The translations under genes were made by a program, and so were the position numbers. From Rhyacophila brunnea (lineage: Eukaryota > Arthropoda > Insecta > Trichoptera > Rhyacophilidae), in NCBI GenBank assembly GCA_022495005.1, contig JAGYXB010002070.1:248001-312000 (forward strand): a stretch of 64,000 nt of DNA, given 5' to 3'. The notes under the pieces are model-generated. The model was not told where the DNA came from. It saw only the letters and a program-made list of their open reading frames with translations, and searched no databases. This document shows, piece by piece, positions 34,380 to 47,089 of the stretch (position 1 is its first letter; each line of letters opens with the position of its first letter).

Positions 34380-34875
34380 CACTTCTGGATGAAGGCCTCT
34401 ACAATCTGATTCCACTTTTCTCGGTACTGTGCGTTACATTGCCACGTACTTCCGCATAACTTAACCATTTCATCAATCCAGTGGCTTTTAGATCTACCTT
34501 GCGGATTTTTTGTACCTCTTGGCTACTACTGGATGACTAGATTTGTCACCTCTTTGAACTATGTGTCCAACTCATTTTCATTTGATAATTTTAGTGAACT
34601 TTATTATATAGCAAACTCTTGTCTGTTTCCAATCTTTCAGTTTTCGTCCTTTCGCATTATGCCCAGCATGCACCTCTTTATACCATGCTGTCCTACTCTA
34701 TGTTTATGGATCTTGCTTTTATTTATTTGGCCCTTACGATCCATGTTTCACATGCATATGAGATTACGGGAAGTATACACTTCTTGAACACTTTTGACTT
34801 TAGGCACAAATGGAGGTAATTTTTGAAGACATTATTCAAAGCACTCCAGCCCAGCATATACAGGTAGGTAAACAT
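34380..34875 (-). pseudogene. LINE ORF2 thumb and tail, PRGTK-PQG family
   Basis: The minus strand reads LGWSALNNVFKNYLHLCLKS, KVFKKCILPVISYACETW, then GIKRCMLGIMRKDEN. Later come RGTKNPQGRSKSHWIDEM, VKLCGSTW and YREKWNQIVEAFIQKWID. It parallels 27538-27830 and extends further upstream. The frame shifts several times. Confidence 0.8.
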
Positions 34876-37507
34876 ATTTAATCACTTAATCAAAAGTATA
34901 GCATAATATTAAATTTGTAAAATGTCAATATTTTTATTCTAAGAAGATTATAGTTAATAAGAATCTTAAAATGAAATATATATTCATGTTTGTCCAAAAT
35001 TTCTATGATTGACATGAACAAGTAAATATTGTTGACAACATCGCCATTTTTAGTGACTGTTCTTAAACTCAATTAAAATTAACGATAACGATATTATTAT
35101 CGTGTAAATATCTAAATAAATACAACATTTGATTAAAAAAAGTTGAACTTCAAAGTTTGGTAAGTAAAATTTAGCCAAACTCGCAACAATACATCAAAGA
35201 TACGTAAGATACGTACGATCATATACGAAAGTTTTTGAATGGATGAGTTTTCTATCAAGTTGGATTGAAACAATATTTTTGAGAATATTGACAAGATCAA
35301 TCATTTTATAAACATGCAAAAGTTTTTTAATTAGTTTATTATCAAATAAAATTATTATTACACTTAATTTCTTTTATAGAGATATTAAAAAAAGCTTTAT
35401 TTTTAAAACAAATGTAGATGTCTAAATAATGTCATTATTTTTTTATACGACGTTCATTTGTTAAATTATTAAAAAAAATATAATGTTAATTTATTAAGTA
35501 TATTAGTATGTAGTTTTAATCACCATTATATTGATTTATCAGTACTTGAAGAACCAATATGCTCGTTTTTGTTATAAGGGTTCTAAAACTATTCGAAAAT
35601 ATCCGAGTCTTACACACATCATACATGTTATTCTGTTAAGTATTCCAGAATATTTACTATCATATTCTCAGAGAGTTCTCATTTCTTTCTATTCGAGAAC
35701 TTATTTGTCATTGTGTCGGGAAAATATTATATGAACTAAATATAGGCACTAATATTAAAAATGTATGATTTTCAACGTGAAATAAATTGCATTTTTATAC
35801 ACAAACAGTTACCTCGGCAGTCACAATATCAAACTTGTCTAAGTTTGTTTGTCCGCTGCCTAATTTAAGTGGAAAAGTAGCGAATATATGGGTTATTTAA
35901 ATAATATACTTACATGCTTATATTTTGAAAACAGCCAAAATAATTTTTCAGTTCATGTTTTTTAGTATATAGGCTTTTTCTATTCCTTTTGAATGATGTT
36001 TTGTTCGCTGTTCAAGTTGAAGTAGACACAAAACAATACGAACAAATATAAGTAACGCAAAATCCGAAATGTAAGACGCTTTACGAAATAAAAATCTTTA
36101 ACTTTCATTCACCCTTACCTCGCTTAACACAATCACTGCGTACCTTTTGATTAATTTGCTAACATGCTAATTTTATATAATGGCCGTTTAACGGGGACAC
36201 GGCAGCCGTGTTATCCGCGTCGAACGAGTTTAACAGTTAAATTTTTGTAATAATCCCAAAAAATGCTAAAATTCAAGTTGTCAGCTTGACGTTTTACTTA
36301 AAATTTAGTAGTTTGTTTTCTGAGAACATCTTTTGTTCTAGCGTCTGAATATTTTTTTATGTTAATGAAAAATGACTTAGAATATAATACATTTTATTCG
36401 AAGTCATTTTATATTTCGTAAAATTTGAAGTGACCTTGACATAATATTAAGATGAAGTACTTAAATTAAGGAACAACGTTAATACTTTTCCCCAAATAAC
36501 GTATTATTATGTAGATTACAAATTACATGAACCGAAATTCAGTCGTAATTTTCGCTCTCCAATTCCGACAGATTTTCATTACCACGCTTCAATCTGTCCC
36601 ACAAATAAAAGCTTCAAATGAAATGATATAATGTGACTATTTAAAATAAAATAATATATGTAACATTAACCACAGTATACAGAATATTAAAACAATATAT
36701 TAAAAAAAAATAATATACTTATTACAATTTGCTAACATGATAATATTTATACATTATTATGTCTTTTATTAAAGTAGGTATTGAAAGTTAACATCAATTT
36801 AAGTAATGGAGAAAATTCAATCTTTATCATAAACAACGTTTTTTTTGTTTCAAACGTATGTGATTAGTTTAGTCTTTTTATCTTGTATTTCTAAAATAAA
36901 ATGAAATACCCATTGACATTTTAATTAATAAACCTTTTATTGCAATATATAAGAAAAATAAAATGGCAAACATCGACATTTATTTGTACTATTTTTACTT
37001 AATCGGTTTCTAAAAATAATGAACATTTTTTCGAATAATTTATACATATTTTAGAATATGGATTATTTTGTCTTATTGTGTAAAATTTAGAATACGTCAG
37101 ATTTTAATCACAAGAAGCCAATAATAGATTTTTACTAATAGATTACACGCCAATTTCAAGTTTATTTAATATTTCTTTGGCAGGTGCAGTCAAAAGTAAA
37201 ATTACTATTAAATATTATTTGAGTTTTGTATTATTCAATTCCTTACCGCATTTATCAGAACTGACCTTCCACTGGAAATAAATATGTCTAAAATGCAAGT
37301 ATTACTCTTTCACTATGATTTATAAGTACATTGAAATACTATAATATTCGTTTACCTACTAGATCGATTCTTACAATAGATTTTTTTTTACTTTATATTA
37401 AATAAATCTTCAGTAGGTACTATTCGAATGAAATAAGTTCTGAAAGTAATCCAAATAATAAAGTGATATACATTTTTGAAATAATTGTATCAAATGTCAG
37501 TAAAAAT
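34876..37507. other. Intronic AT-rich sequence
   Basis: No coding or repeat signal was recognised. The 60- and 67-codon ORFs at 34890-35072 and 35531-35734 look random. Confidence 0.5.
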
Positions 37508-37990
37508 AATTACAAGATAAAAAGAACTTTTTATATACCTACAACGTTTTTAAATTTTCTCTTGAATTATTATGCTCAAACTTGTACTTGATATTATGAA
37601 GTAAATAAAAAACAAACAAACAAAAAAAATATAGAATACTGAAATGTCATTTTGACATTTCATTTTGATTTCCATAGTAACGCACGTATATATTAATAAT
37701 TTAGTTGCCAGGACCACTTCCTTAGTAACCAATAATAGTCTTTTACTTTTTACTGATTTTTATGAAATATCTTTCTATACAAAACAGAATTAACTGAAAA
37801 TGAATTTAATTCTGCTTAAAAATGGCTAAAAGTATTAAAAGAATGCATTGGCATCGTGCTCTGATATATTCTAAACGTTTCAAATGTCTAACTAGTCGGG
37901 AAGTTAGTTAAAAAATGATTGCAAGATTTTTACTGGACAAACAACCACCGGACAAACAAAAATACGAGCTAACAAAAACGTTGTAAAATA
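37508..37990 (+). mobile_element. Dispersed ~0.45-kb non-coding repeat, copy 2
   Basis: It has the same start (AATTACAAGATAAAAAG) and end (AAAACGTTGTAAAATA) as copies 1 and 3. A small insertion rich in AAAC lies near 37608-37635, and ATGTCATTTTGACAT is duplicated locally. Orientation is the same as the other two copies. Confidence 0.75.
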
Positions 37991-38370
37991 ATAAGTGTGT
38001 TTGGCATTTTTGATAAATTCTCATGAAATGAAATTCCACAATTTTGATACTTTATTAGAAAACATTATCTTGTATTATCCACATGTTAGTCAATTAATAA
38101 ATGTCTCGTTTATTCTTTAGACATTTTTTTAAACAAAACTTTTTTACTAGTGACTTATAAAATTTTCCAGTAGAGTTAATCCAACTGGTTGATGTGTAAC
38201 CAAAGAGTATTGCAGGTTACTCGAAAAGCTCTTGGATGAGCTCAAATAACTATTTTTTTTTCGATCTGTAGTGGAATTTACCACCCAGTTATATTCCCAG
38301 GCTTGTATTAATGAAAATATCTTGTTCTTCATTATGTATTATTAAATTTAACACGAGCATAATAACAATA

Positions 38371-38430
38371 ACAGGTAGATTTGAACTTTCAACCTTTTAG
38401 TAAACAGCCGATTGCGTTGCCAATTTTGCT
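38371..38430 (-). repeat. tRNA-like SINE fragment
   Basis: The minus strand reads TTGGCAACGCAATCGGCTG, then GGTTGAAAGTTCAAATCTAC, which contains a B-box-like AGTTCAAATCT. The head is short and decayed. Confidence 0.45.
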
Positions 38431-38605
38431 TTGTGACTATGCCGAGAGTGACGACATCAGAGAATAATATACACACACAACACTTTTACAAATATTTTTT
38501 TAATTTCTTGTCTTATTTGAGCGATTCAAGACAATTCAAAATAGTATTTCAAATAAAATAATATCTAACACACATACTTAATTTAAAAAACACCCCGAAG
38601 CACCT

Positions 38606-38700
38606 ACAATAAAATCTTTGAAAAAAATAGAACGCCCAATGGGACTCGTTCCCGTATTCACTGGATTCGTGCCAATATGTTTTAACAATCGAGCTACATC
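38606..38700 (-). repeat. tRNA-derived SINE
   Basis: The minus strand reads GATGTAGCTCGATTGTTAAA (A-box region), then GGGAACGAGTCCCATTGGG (B-box region), then TATTTTTTTCAAAGATTTTA. The tail matches the copies at 1237-1332 and 6181-6285. Confidence 0.65.
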
Positions 38701-39142
38701 TATCATCTAATGACGATGAATTTAACTGTAGTTTTTATATGTTGAAACCATAAACAAATTGCGTAAAATTTAGGCAATTGGATTTTGTGTTTTGAATCAA
38801 GGTATCAATTATTACCTTTACTAATCGGCGGTTGCGGCCGAGGTGTTTTTAAAATATGCACGTTCAATAAAAATATTATGTTTTCAAATCTTGTGAATTA
38901 TTCGTTGCCCTCGTGGCCTGTTATAATTTTTATAAAAAATCCAAAAACTTTGAATGAATAAAAACATTGCTATTTTATATTTTTTCAATTAAATAAAAAA
39001 ACTAATCGTCTATGTAGATATATTGAGAATATTGTCTTTCTATGATGGCGTGTTAGTCAAAAATAAATGTCACTCTTATATTAGTACGTAAATAATTAGC
39101 TAAATAAATAAATAATTTTCCACAAAAGTTGTTCATTTTTAC

Positions 39143-39291
39143 CTCGGTATCCTGTCATAGCTGTCCCAGCTAGAAAGGCAATTGTAGGAACTATATCGGC
39201 TGGAAGTCGCCATCCTAAGAGTCTCGTGCTGACGCCGCGCTAGGCTCTCGTCTGAGACGTCGTCGACTGGCTCATTATGGCGCCGGTGCAT
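39143..39291 (-). CDS. slo2: SLO2 (KCNT-type Na+-activated K+ channel), first coding exon
   Basis: From the first in-frame ATG (39291-39289) the exon encodes MHRRHNEPVDDVSDESLA, then RYSSYNCLSSWDSYDRIPR up to the donor GTAAAAATG. The last two bases, AG, combine with the first base of 21291-21212 to make Arg, giving [14 protein letters not shown] across the junction. The frame is open back to 39360 with no ATG; a TGA stops it at about 39367. So either translation starts at 39291, or an upstream exon splices into this region and contributes more N-terminus. The exon is CpG-rich and much less AT-rich than everything around it, as expected for a constrained coding exon. This is the cytoplasmic N-terminus of the channel. 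Confidence 0.82.
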
Positions 39292-40247
39292 CCACGGAAG
39301 TATATCACTTCCACTTATACCCCCACTGCCACTTCCTTCTACTTTCACCGCCCCCAACACCTCACTTCAAACTTTCAAAGCTCGTTACAGGTGTTTCCGG
39401 ATCGAGCCTTTTCTCGCCACTCGACAGTGTTCACTTGCTATTATTGTCACAAAATATGTCACAATGAAATATGAGCAATGCAATTTTGTTGTTCAATTTT
39501 TAATGGGCCATAATACGAAATGAAAAGAACGATGTGTCTTTTATGTAACTTATTATTAATTAATTCATGTTATTTCAATTGGAGTTTAAAATAAATTTTA
39601 TTTTGACTAAGTTCCGTTTTATATATTTAAAACATGCAAATATTTTTAAGAAATACTTTCGAAAAATAGTATAATATTATTAAATACATTTAGAAATATA
39701 TACGGTCAAAAAGTGACATTTTTATTTACCATCATAATATTATTCTGTCTAAATGTAGCAGTGAGTATGATTACGTTGAAAATATAGCCTTTACAAGAAT
39801 GTAAAATACATATTATATTATATTAAATTTATATAGATGGCGTTATATAATATAAAAAAATCTTTGTGAACAACCGCTAGTGAAGTCTCCTTCAATGCTG
39901 CTATTATACAACCACATTGTATAATAAAACAATGATCTTTCTTTTTTATGTTTTAATGAATGGTAAAGAATAATTTTCGAGATAATAATATTATATTAAG
40001 TCACCATGGAATTCCTGGTCGGAAAGTTTTCTCAAAATCATCTTAATTGAAAAGATACAATAACCACGCAAATGTAATCAAACGAAATAATTAGGAATTA
40101 TTGTTTACTAAAGATATTTTATCATTGTGTGTTATGTGCTAATTATTGGTAAAACAATATTTTATATAATTATTATATTTATGTTTTTCGTATGTCGCTA
40201 AAAGAGAGATCACCATAATGGTACACATCTTTAATACAAAATTATTC

Positions 40248-40270
40248 TAACCTAACCTAACCTAACCTAT
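40248..40270 (-). repeat. Short CCTAA (TTAGG) telomere-like array
   Basis: Four and a half CCTAA units in tandem. No inverted repeat was found around it, unlike the two foldback-associated arrays. Confidence 0.85.
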
Positions 40271-41907
40271 CAAAATACAAATTTTTACACTTTCATTTTA
40301 TATTCAAAACTTGATTATATCAACATACAATTTTAGACTGCAAAGTTTTTTCAATTAATTAACTCCAGACGTCCTCTATAAATCGTTAATTATTACTTTG
40401 ATTGTTAATAAAGATGGTTTCTACTTCTTGACATATTTTTAAAATATTATCATTTGTATTGACGGTTATCCACATAAGACGATAAGGTCGGTAGTTTAAT
40501 GTTTAGATGGATAAAAAATAAACGAAAGATCTATTTTAAAATGTTATCTTAATCACAGTTTTTTTTAAATGTACACCAAAACCCAGAATTTATATTTTTG
40601 AAGACACTGTCAATTATATTTTTCTTAAAAAAATCATACAAATATGTTTGGCGTTCTTTCGCCTTTTGAGAGTGTTTCATTTTTCTTGAATTGGCAGTAA
40701 TGTTATTTGCTGAAGAAATTCTTTTAATATAAATAAAAAAAACACAATGCGAAACAACAAAAAAATATATCAACAAAACAAAGGCAACAAGTAACCGTTA
40801 TATTGTGGCCGAAACAATGACAGAATGACAAATATCTAATACCTACCCCATCTCCGTTAAAATAAAATATCACCTACCAACCACTTTATGTAACTGCAGT
40901 TGTGTCTATAAATGGAAACGGACACGTGCGTCTACAATAAAATTCATTTCAATGATTGCCATGCATTTAACTGAATGTGTTCTTATATTTCTAACTTTTC
41001 AGACGTAAATTGCGGAAAATAAAAGTTACCACTGGAAATGAAATGCATTGAAAAGAAATGGGACTGCAGAAACAATACGCAAATAGTGGAAAAACGTGAA
41101 TGCCGGCCACGTGTTCCACTTCACATTACGTATTATTATGTTTCTAAAGATAAAAAAATCGCGTCGTCCACAATGAACAAAAAACGTGGTATAATAATTA
41201 GAGGCATATGTGGGAGAGATTTCATTTATATTTACCGAGATATTGTCGACTGGGTTTATAATTATTTAGCGAACCACTGAACGCTTTCCTTAATTAAACA
41301 AGGCAGGCAACTTTGAAACAAATGCATGGATTTTTTTTATAAAAATAGCACTGCACGCCAGTCCTATTATATAATATTATTCTTCCAGTGACGGCATGCG
41401 ATTGTCACCTACTCCGAGAATATGGCGCATGGCTGAATAATATTATTTTTAATCAATTCTACTGTATCTATTAGCACCTACTTGAATATAAAAATGAACG
41501 GTATAAACATTGTGTCCCATAAGTTTGATGCAACAATGTTATCTGATTTGATTTACCTAATGCTTGTATTGCTTGTATAAAATATTAAATAACTCAATAA
41601 AGTATTAAATGTAATAAATAAAATTACATATTAATATATAGGTATCAATACGCGACTTTTTATATGAATAATACTAGTAATTTCTAAAAAAACACGACAG
41701 CGCGAACGACACAAACGGACACTAATGATCCTAATAATATTGCTCGTTAGGCCACACGCATTCTATAATCACTAATAATTGTGAATGCGACCTGTTGCAA
41801 TACTTCATATATAATTACTCATAGTTATATATTATGAAGGTGTTTATCGCTATACTCAAAGTGAAGAAAGTCTGGATATGAAGAATGTACCCGAAAAAGT
41901 GCGGGGT

Positions 41908-41992
41908 TTGCAGTTAATGCAACGAAAAGCAATAAGTCAATGACACCTGCTATATTTTATTAACCTCGTCCCCTTCCACCACCATAAAAATT
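41908..41992 (+). repeat. Diverged dispersed repeat, copy 2
   Basis: It contains AAGTCAATGACACCTGCT followed by a T-rich block and CCTCGTCCCCTTCC, in the same order as the reverse complement of 7925-8008. Confidence 0.5.
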
Positions 41993-44565
41993 AATTATAT
42001 TTTTTTGAATTAGACCTCCCATATAATTTTTCTCTGTCATGTGCGTCTGTATATTATATTTGTTTAACTATTAAGATAACTTATATATATACATATTCAA
42101 TTGTATATATATACTATACCTATATAATAGTTTTACTGTATTGGCGTCGTTGTGATGTTTATATATTATTATACATCTAGTATACCTATTGGGTATGTAT
42201 CGTAATATTAGAAATTCTCAAATTTTCCAAAATCGTATTAACAAATGAAATAATAATTGTATGTCATGTCTATTTTTTATGTTTAAATGTATTAGTCGTT
42301 TCATTGAAAGTAAGGCTTTGTTTAATGTATGAAAACTAGTATGACAATGAGTGATTAGAATTATAGATTTTATAGACATGTATTTTCTGTTATAACTTTA
42401 TATTTTAATACAATTTTATTTATTGTCGGCATACAAAATAGGCCATTAAATTAATTTGTTTAGAAAGTAATTCGCTCGTATTACAATCGATATAGTAGTT
42501 ACGCAGTTAATGACTGGCTGCAGTAGACAGTGTTAAAGTATACCTACGTAATTTATAAACCTTTTATGAAGGTTAATCTATTCGTATTGTGTTGGTTAGA
42601 TTTATTGTTAAAAAGTTTTTTGTTTTTGAGCTTTTGCTTAAAAATCAAAAATTATATATCTTTAGATCCTATAGAAAATTAAGAAATTAATAAAACGATG
42701 AAAAAAGAAAAGGTGCGTCGTAATAACTGTATTTAGACTGTAGCAGCTACAAAGATAATTTGAAAATACAGAGGAATCTTAACATTGACTAAAATCCACT
42801 TGATATTGGAAAGATACCTAGGTCATATTAATAATATATCGAAATAGGCTTACAATTTAAAGAAGTGGTATTTGAAAAGTGTACTCAGAATCTTCTGTAA
42901 CACCATATCAAAAAATTTATCCTTGACGAGTTAAAGATAATATACTATTAGCTATCTGACTGAAAGAGATTCTTCAGTTCATTGAATGTATGACTCAAAA
43001 CCGAATAAGGGTTGAGAGCTTGGTGATACTTATGTTTGGCAACTTAGACGATAAAGGAAGATGAAAACCTGTACGTTGATCTTTAATTAGTGTGGATAAT
43101 TACCTAAATAAAGTTCAGTTACAACTGAAGAAAAATCACGAACAGAAAACATATCAAGTCGTAAGGTAATGGGAAAAGAGTTGGGAAAATTCAATAGAGC
43201 GATATTATTGTAATTTTTAACAGGATAAATAAGTAATAGATACTTAAAGAAACGTTTATTTTATTATGGAAATGCTAGCTTTTTATTTGATTTCATAGAT
43301 AGTTTTGTACCATAGATAAGACTTTATAAGTTTTTGTATTGTACCACAAAGGAATTGAATAAAAAAAATATTGGTTTGACCCAATTAAAAATGTCAATTA
43401 TGTGAACGTTTTTCTTGTTTCACGGTTTTCACGGTAGAATATTTTAGTGATATTTTTCGTTGTAATAATTAATGTGTATCTCTTATTTCAGTTAATTAAA
43501 AGTATCTTTCAATTTATTTTAACTACAGAGGTACAATATAATTATTTTTTTGATATATCCTTCCATATTATAATATTCGTAAATAACAATCGATGATATC
43601 AATGAAACTATTATTTTCTACCTATATAATAGATGTTTTTCATCGCCTTAAATTTTCACATCCATAAATATTGATATGGTATATAATAATTTGCGTTATT
43701 CCATAATAAACATTATATTTATATAATATGTACACTTTTAAATGAGATAAAATAGCATACATAATATATGAAAACTTTTGAAAATCATAATTAATTTGTA
43801 TATATTTATATAATAATACTTTAGTTATGATTTTGAAAATATTTTTTATTATTTAGATACCTTTTGATTGTTAACATACATTAACCACCAAATAGATTGC
43901 ATAATAGTTTTCCATAATATGATATATTAACATTATTGCCGTAGATCGTAAAATATAAAATATTATATTGCCTGGGGCTAGCAATAAAATTTATGAATAG
44001 TAATTAATAATGGTAGGTATTTAGTATTATTACAAAGTCAATTATATGCTAATTTTTACTCTTTCTAACACCGGTTAATAATTTTGTTCTATTATAGTTT
44101 ATAAAACTTTTCTACAGTGTTTATTTATTAATAATTACTATCAAATCTAACTTCTTTCGATAGCTATGTTGAATTACAATCGGAAGTTAGTTGTGAAGCC
44201 AGTGATAATTATCAACCACTATTGATATATTATTATTTTAATCAACATAAACATATCGGTATAAATAAATAAAACGTGTATATCATTCTATCTATGTTAA
44301 TAATTATTAATTCAAAGAAGGTATGTTTGTCTAAGTAAAAAACAACCTTTTTTCTGTCATGGGTATTTCAGCCGGGATTTGAGAATATATAAAAATGTAT
44401 ACAGGTAACTAGTCTACATTGAAACCACAATAATTTATTTTAACAATAAAATATACAATAATAAAAAAATAAAATTATAATAGTTTTTATATTACTATTA
44501 ATTCGACGTTATTTCCAGAAATGTTGATTCTTAATTCATGACGTTGTTGTATATTAACCATTAAA

Positions 44566-44985
44566 AATTACAAGATAAAAAGAAATTTTTATATACAACG
44601 TTTTTAAATTTTCTGTTGAATCATATAAACTTGACTAGCTTAAACAATCAAAAAAATGGTACTTTTTTGGATTTTCATAGTAACGCACGTATATATTAAT
44701 ATTAATAATTTAGTTGCTAGGACCCACTTAGCAACCAATAATAGTTTTACTTTTTATGGATTTCTTCCGAAATAACTTTTCATACAAAACAGAATTAACT
44801 GAAAATGAAATCAATTCTACTTAAAGATGGTTAAAAAATGGATTCGCATCGTGTTCTGATATATTCTAAAAGTTTCAAATGTCTAGCTAGTCGGGAAATT
44901 AGTTAAAAATCGATTGCAAGATTTGTACCGGATGAACAACTACCGGACAAATAAGAATACGAGCTAAGAAAAACGTTGTAAAATA
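44566..44985 (+). mobile_element. Dispersed ~0.45-kb non-coding repeat, copy 3
   Basis: Starts AATTACAAGATAAAAAG and ends GAAAAACGTTGTAAAATA. It is closest to copy 1, sharing AACGCACGTATATATTAATA, the TTGCTA/TAGCAA hairpin and CTAGCTAGTCGGGAA, and is shorter because of two internal deletions. Confidence 0.75.
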
Positions 44986-46494
44986 GTTGCTCTTTACATA
45001 ATTTGAATATGTCTTCGCTATAAATATTCACAATAAAATGTACATGTTGAATGAATTGAATTACTTATCAATAAACACACATCGTAGATATGACAAAGAG
45101 TGTTGACTAAAAGCTTGGAAAATGCTCCTGAAATTACGTCTTTAGTGCTGCCAATATATCGTGTTGGTATTACGTGTGTAAATTCTATTAAATACATTAT
45201 ATTATATAATATGTGTGTAAATGGATAGAAAATATCAAATGACAAAATGTATTTCATACTGAAGTAAAAATGTGATTATACATAATTTATAGGATACATT
45301 TTACTATTATATTATATTGTAAAATGGAAGTCGACTGAGTAAAATTTTTACTAAGCAATTAATTATTTTGAATTGTTTGTTATGCATTTTAGGGAGCGTC
45401 CAATTTATTGCGTATTAAACATTTTCTTTATCATTTTATCTGACACTTTGTAATACTGTTTTGTGTCAAGCGAGACAATTGGAATGACGTCGGTAAAACA
45501 AAAAAGGTCAAAAATTAATTTTAAACGCGGCAGCAATAAAATAAAATTGGACAGTTAGCATATTTTTTATTTTGCAGGGTCTATTAATCTGTATGGCAAA
45601 AATATATATAAAAAAAACAATTTGTCCTTATGACAAAATATAGAATAATAAATTCAGATGTTACTGAGTTGTTCTGCTTCCAAATATGGTTATTTTACTA
45701 TTTTTCTATTAAATGTTCCAGTATATAATTATTATTGAAGAATGGTAATTATTATCGAATTTTTATTATTATTTTATGAGGCTGAATATTTTATTATTTA
45801 TCTATTCACGTATTGCTAAGACATGCGTAGATAATACCCATATTCAATCATACTGAAAGGTACAAATGTAGGGCACTATGGAGAATTTAATAAATGTAGT
45901 GTCAGATTAGTGAAAAGTGTGATTTTGTATAAAATGCTATTAGACAAATAAAAACAATAAAGTACCAAAACATCAAAAATTTGTTTTCAGATAAGAGTTA
46001 GTTTATAATAAATTTAGTTTATATTTTAATGTTGAAGTATATATAAATATATGAAAATATTACTATAAAACTACTTTGTTATACCTAATACAAATTCTCG
46101 GCATATTGGTTTAAATCATTATAAATTTGTATTCAAAAAATGATAAGGCAGAACGTATACATAATTATGTATTCTGTTTTCATAGGAATCTTGAGTCAGT
46201 AATTTAAACTGCTAGTTTCTAAAGTTTTCACCATAAATTATTATACCTACTATCTATAAGTACTCTCGTGATATGTGTTTTAATAAAATTATACCAAGGA
46301 ATTGTGTTAGTATACTATTACCGCCGACATAAAATAAATATAAAATTGGAAGAAAAATGTGACAAAACAATAAGAGATTATTTAAAGTAAGTTTTATGAA
46401 GTTATACATACTTATTTCATTAGAATACGATTGTATTTTTATAGTACCTAATTGAAAATAAGGATATATTTCAAATAATAAATTTAAACCCAAT
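44986..46494. other. AT-rich sequence, nothing assigned
   Basis: The 79-codon minus-strand ORFs at 45018-45257 and 46254-46493 have no recognisable domain and AT-driven composition. Confidence 0.5.
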
Positions 46495-46690
46495 GCGAAG
46501 ACTCAGATGAGTCGCACACGTTGTTAGAAGCGTTGGATTTAAAGCTCTCGATAAAGTTTATAAAGGAACTCCAAAAGAAACTCGGACCTTGGAGAGAGAG
46601 AGGTTGGTATAGAAATACATGGAGGACTGCTGTACAGTTGGCTATAAAACAAAATGCTATGTAGCACTGGTTTAAGTAAATTGATTTGTA
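46495..46690 (+). pseudogene. LINE 3' coding tail relic, related to 8938-9100
   Basis: The frame near 46590-46664 reads RERGWYRNTWRTAVQLAIKQ, NAM and a stop, a W-RTAV-A style C-terminus of a LINE ORF2. The upstream part shares GAAGACTCAGAT and GTTTATAAAGGAACT with the 8938 copy. GCTATGTAGCACTGGTTTAAG aligns with its end. Confidence 0.6.
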
Positions 46691-47089
46691 AAGGGGTTTG
46701 AGTGAGATGATTATATTCTTTACGATTTGGAAATATTTTCGGTGACGTTGAAATTCTTATTGCCCAAACATTACATTTAAGTGAGTTTTATTGATTTAAT
46801 TTAATTATCCTTAAAATATAAACTATTGGCCGTAATTAAGTATATGCTACTATAGAAGATGTCTAAAATTAAGGATATATATTAATATATAAAATAGGTC
46901 TTTTATTAAACTTCCAATAAGGATCATCAGATCAAACTATATTTATATATGTATACATTATTTCTCCTTAGATAATTGCAATAATAGTCAGTCACTAATT
47001 AGTTAAATTTATAGTACCAAATTAAAAAATATTAATTAAATTAAAACATTAAGTGTCGACCTATTAATTTTAATGAATAATGCGTTTGC

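Larger units (their letters stand above)
21292..39142 (-). other. slo2: SLO2 intron between the two coding exons (17.85 kb)
   Basis: It begins on the minus strand at the donor GTAAAAATG next to 39143 and ends at the acceptor TTTCAG next to 21291. It has absorbed many transposon relics in both orientations, listed individually. No additional in-frame coding exon was recognised inside it; a skipped alternative exon cannot be excluded. Confidence 0.8.
39361..44565. other. Sequence upstream of the SLO2 first coding exon
   Basis: The 39361-39480 part is moderately GC-rich and may be 5' UTR or a proximal regulatory region; no TATA or initiator can be singled out. The remainder is AT-rich. It includes a CCTAA array (40248-40270), an 80-codon ORF at 41038-41280 without a recognisable domain, and a repeat copy at 41908-41992. 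Confidence 0.4.

Noticed and set aside
34533..34819. Two overlapping plus-strand ORFs (84 and 66 codons)
   Set aside because: Both are antisense shadows of the minus-strand LINE relic at 34380-34875.
41038..41280. 80-codon plus-strand ORF that might be a small gene
   Set aside because: No recognisable domain, no splice or polyadenylation context, Lys/Arg/Ile-rich in a way that AT-rich sequence gives by chance.
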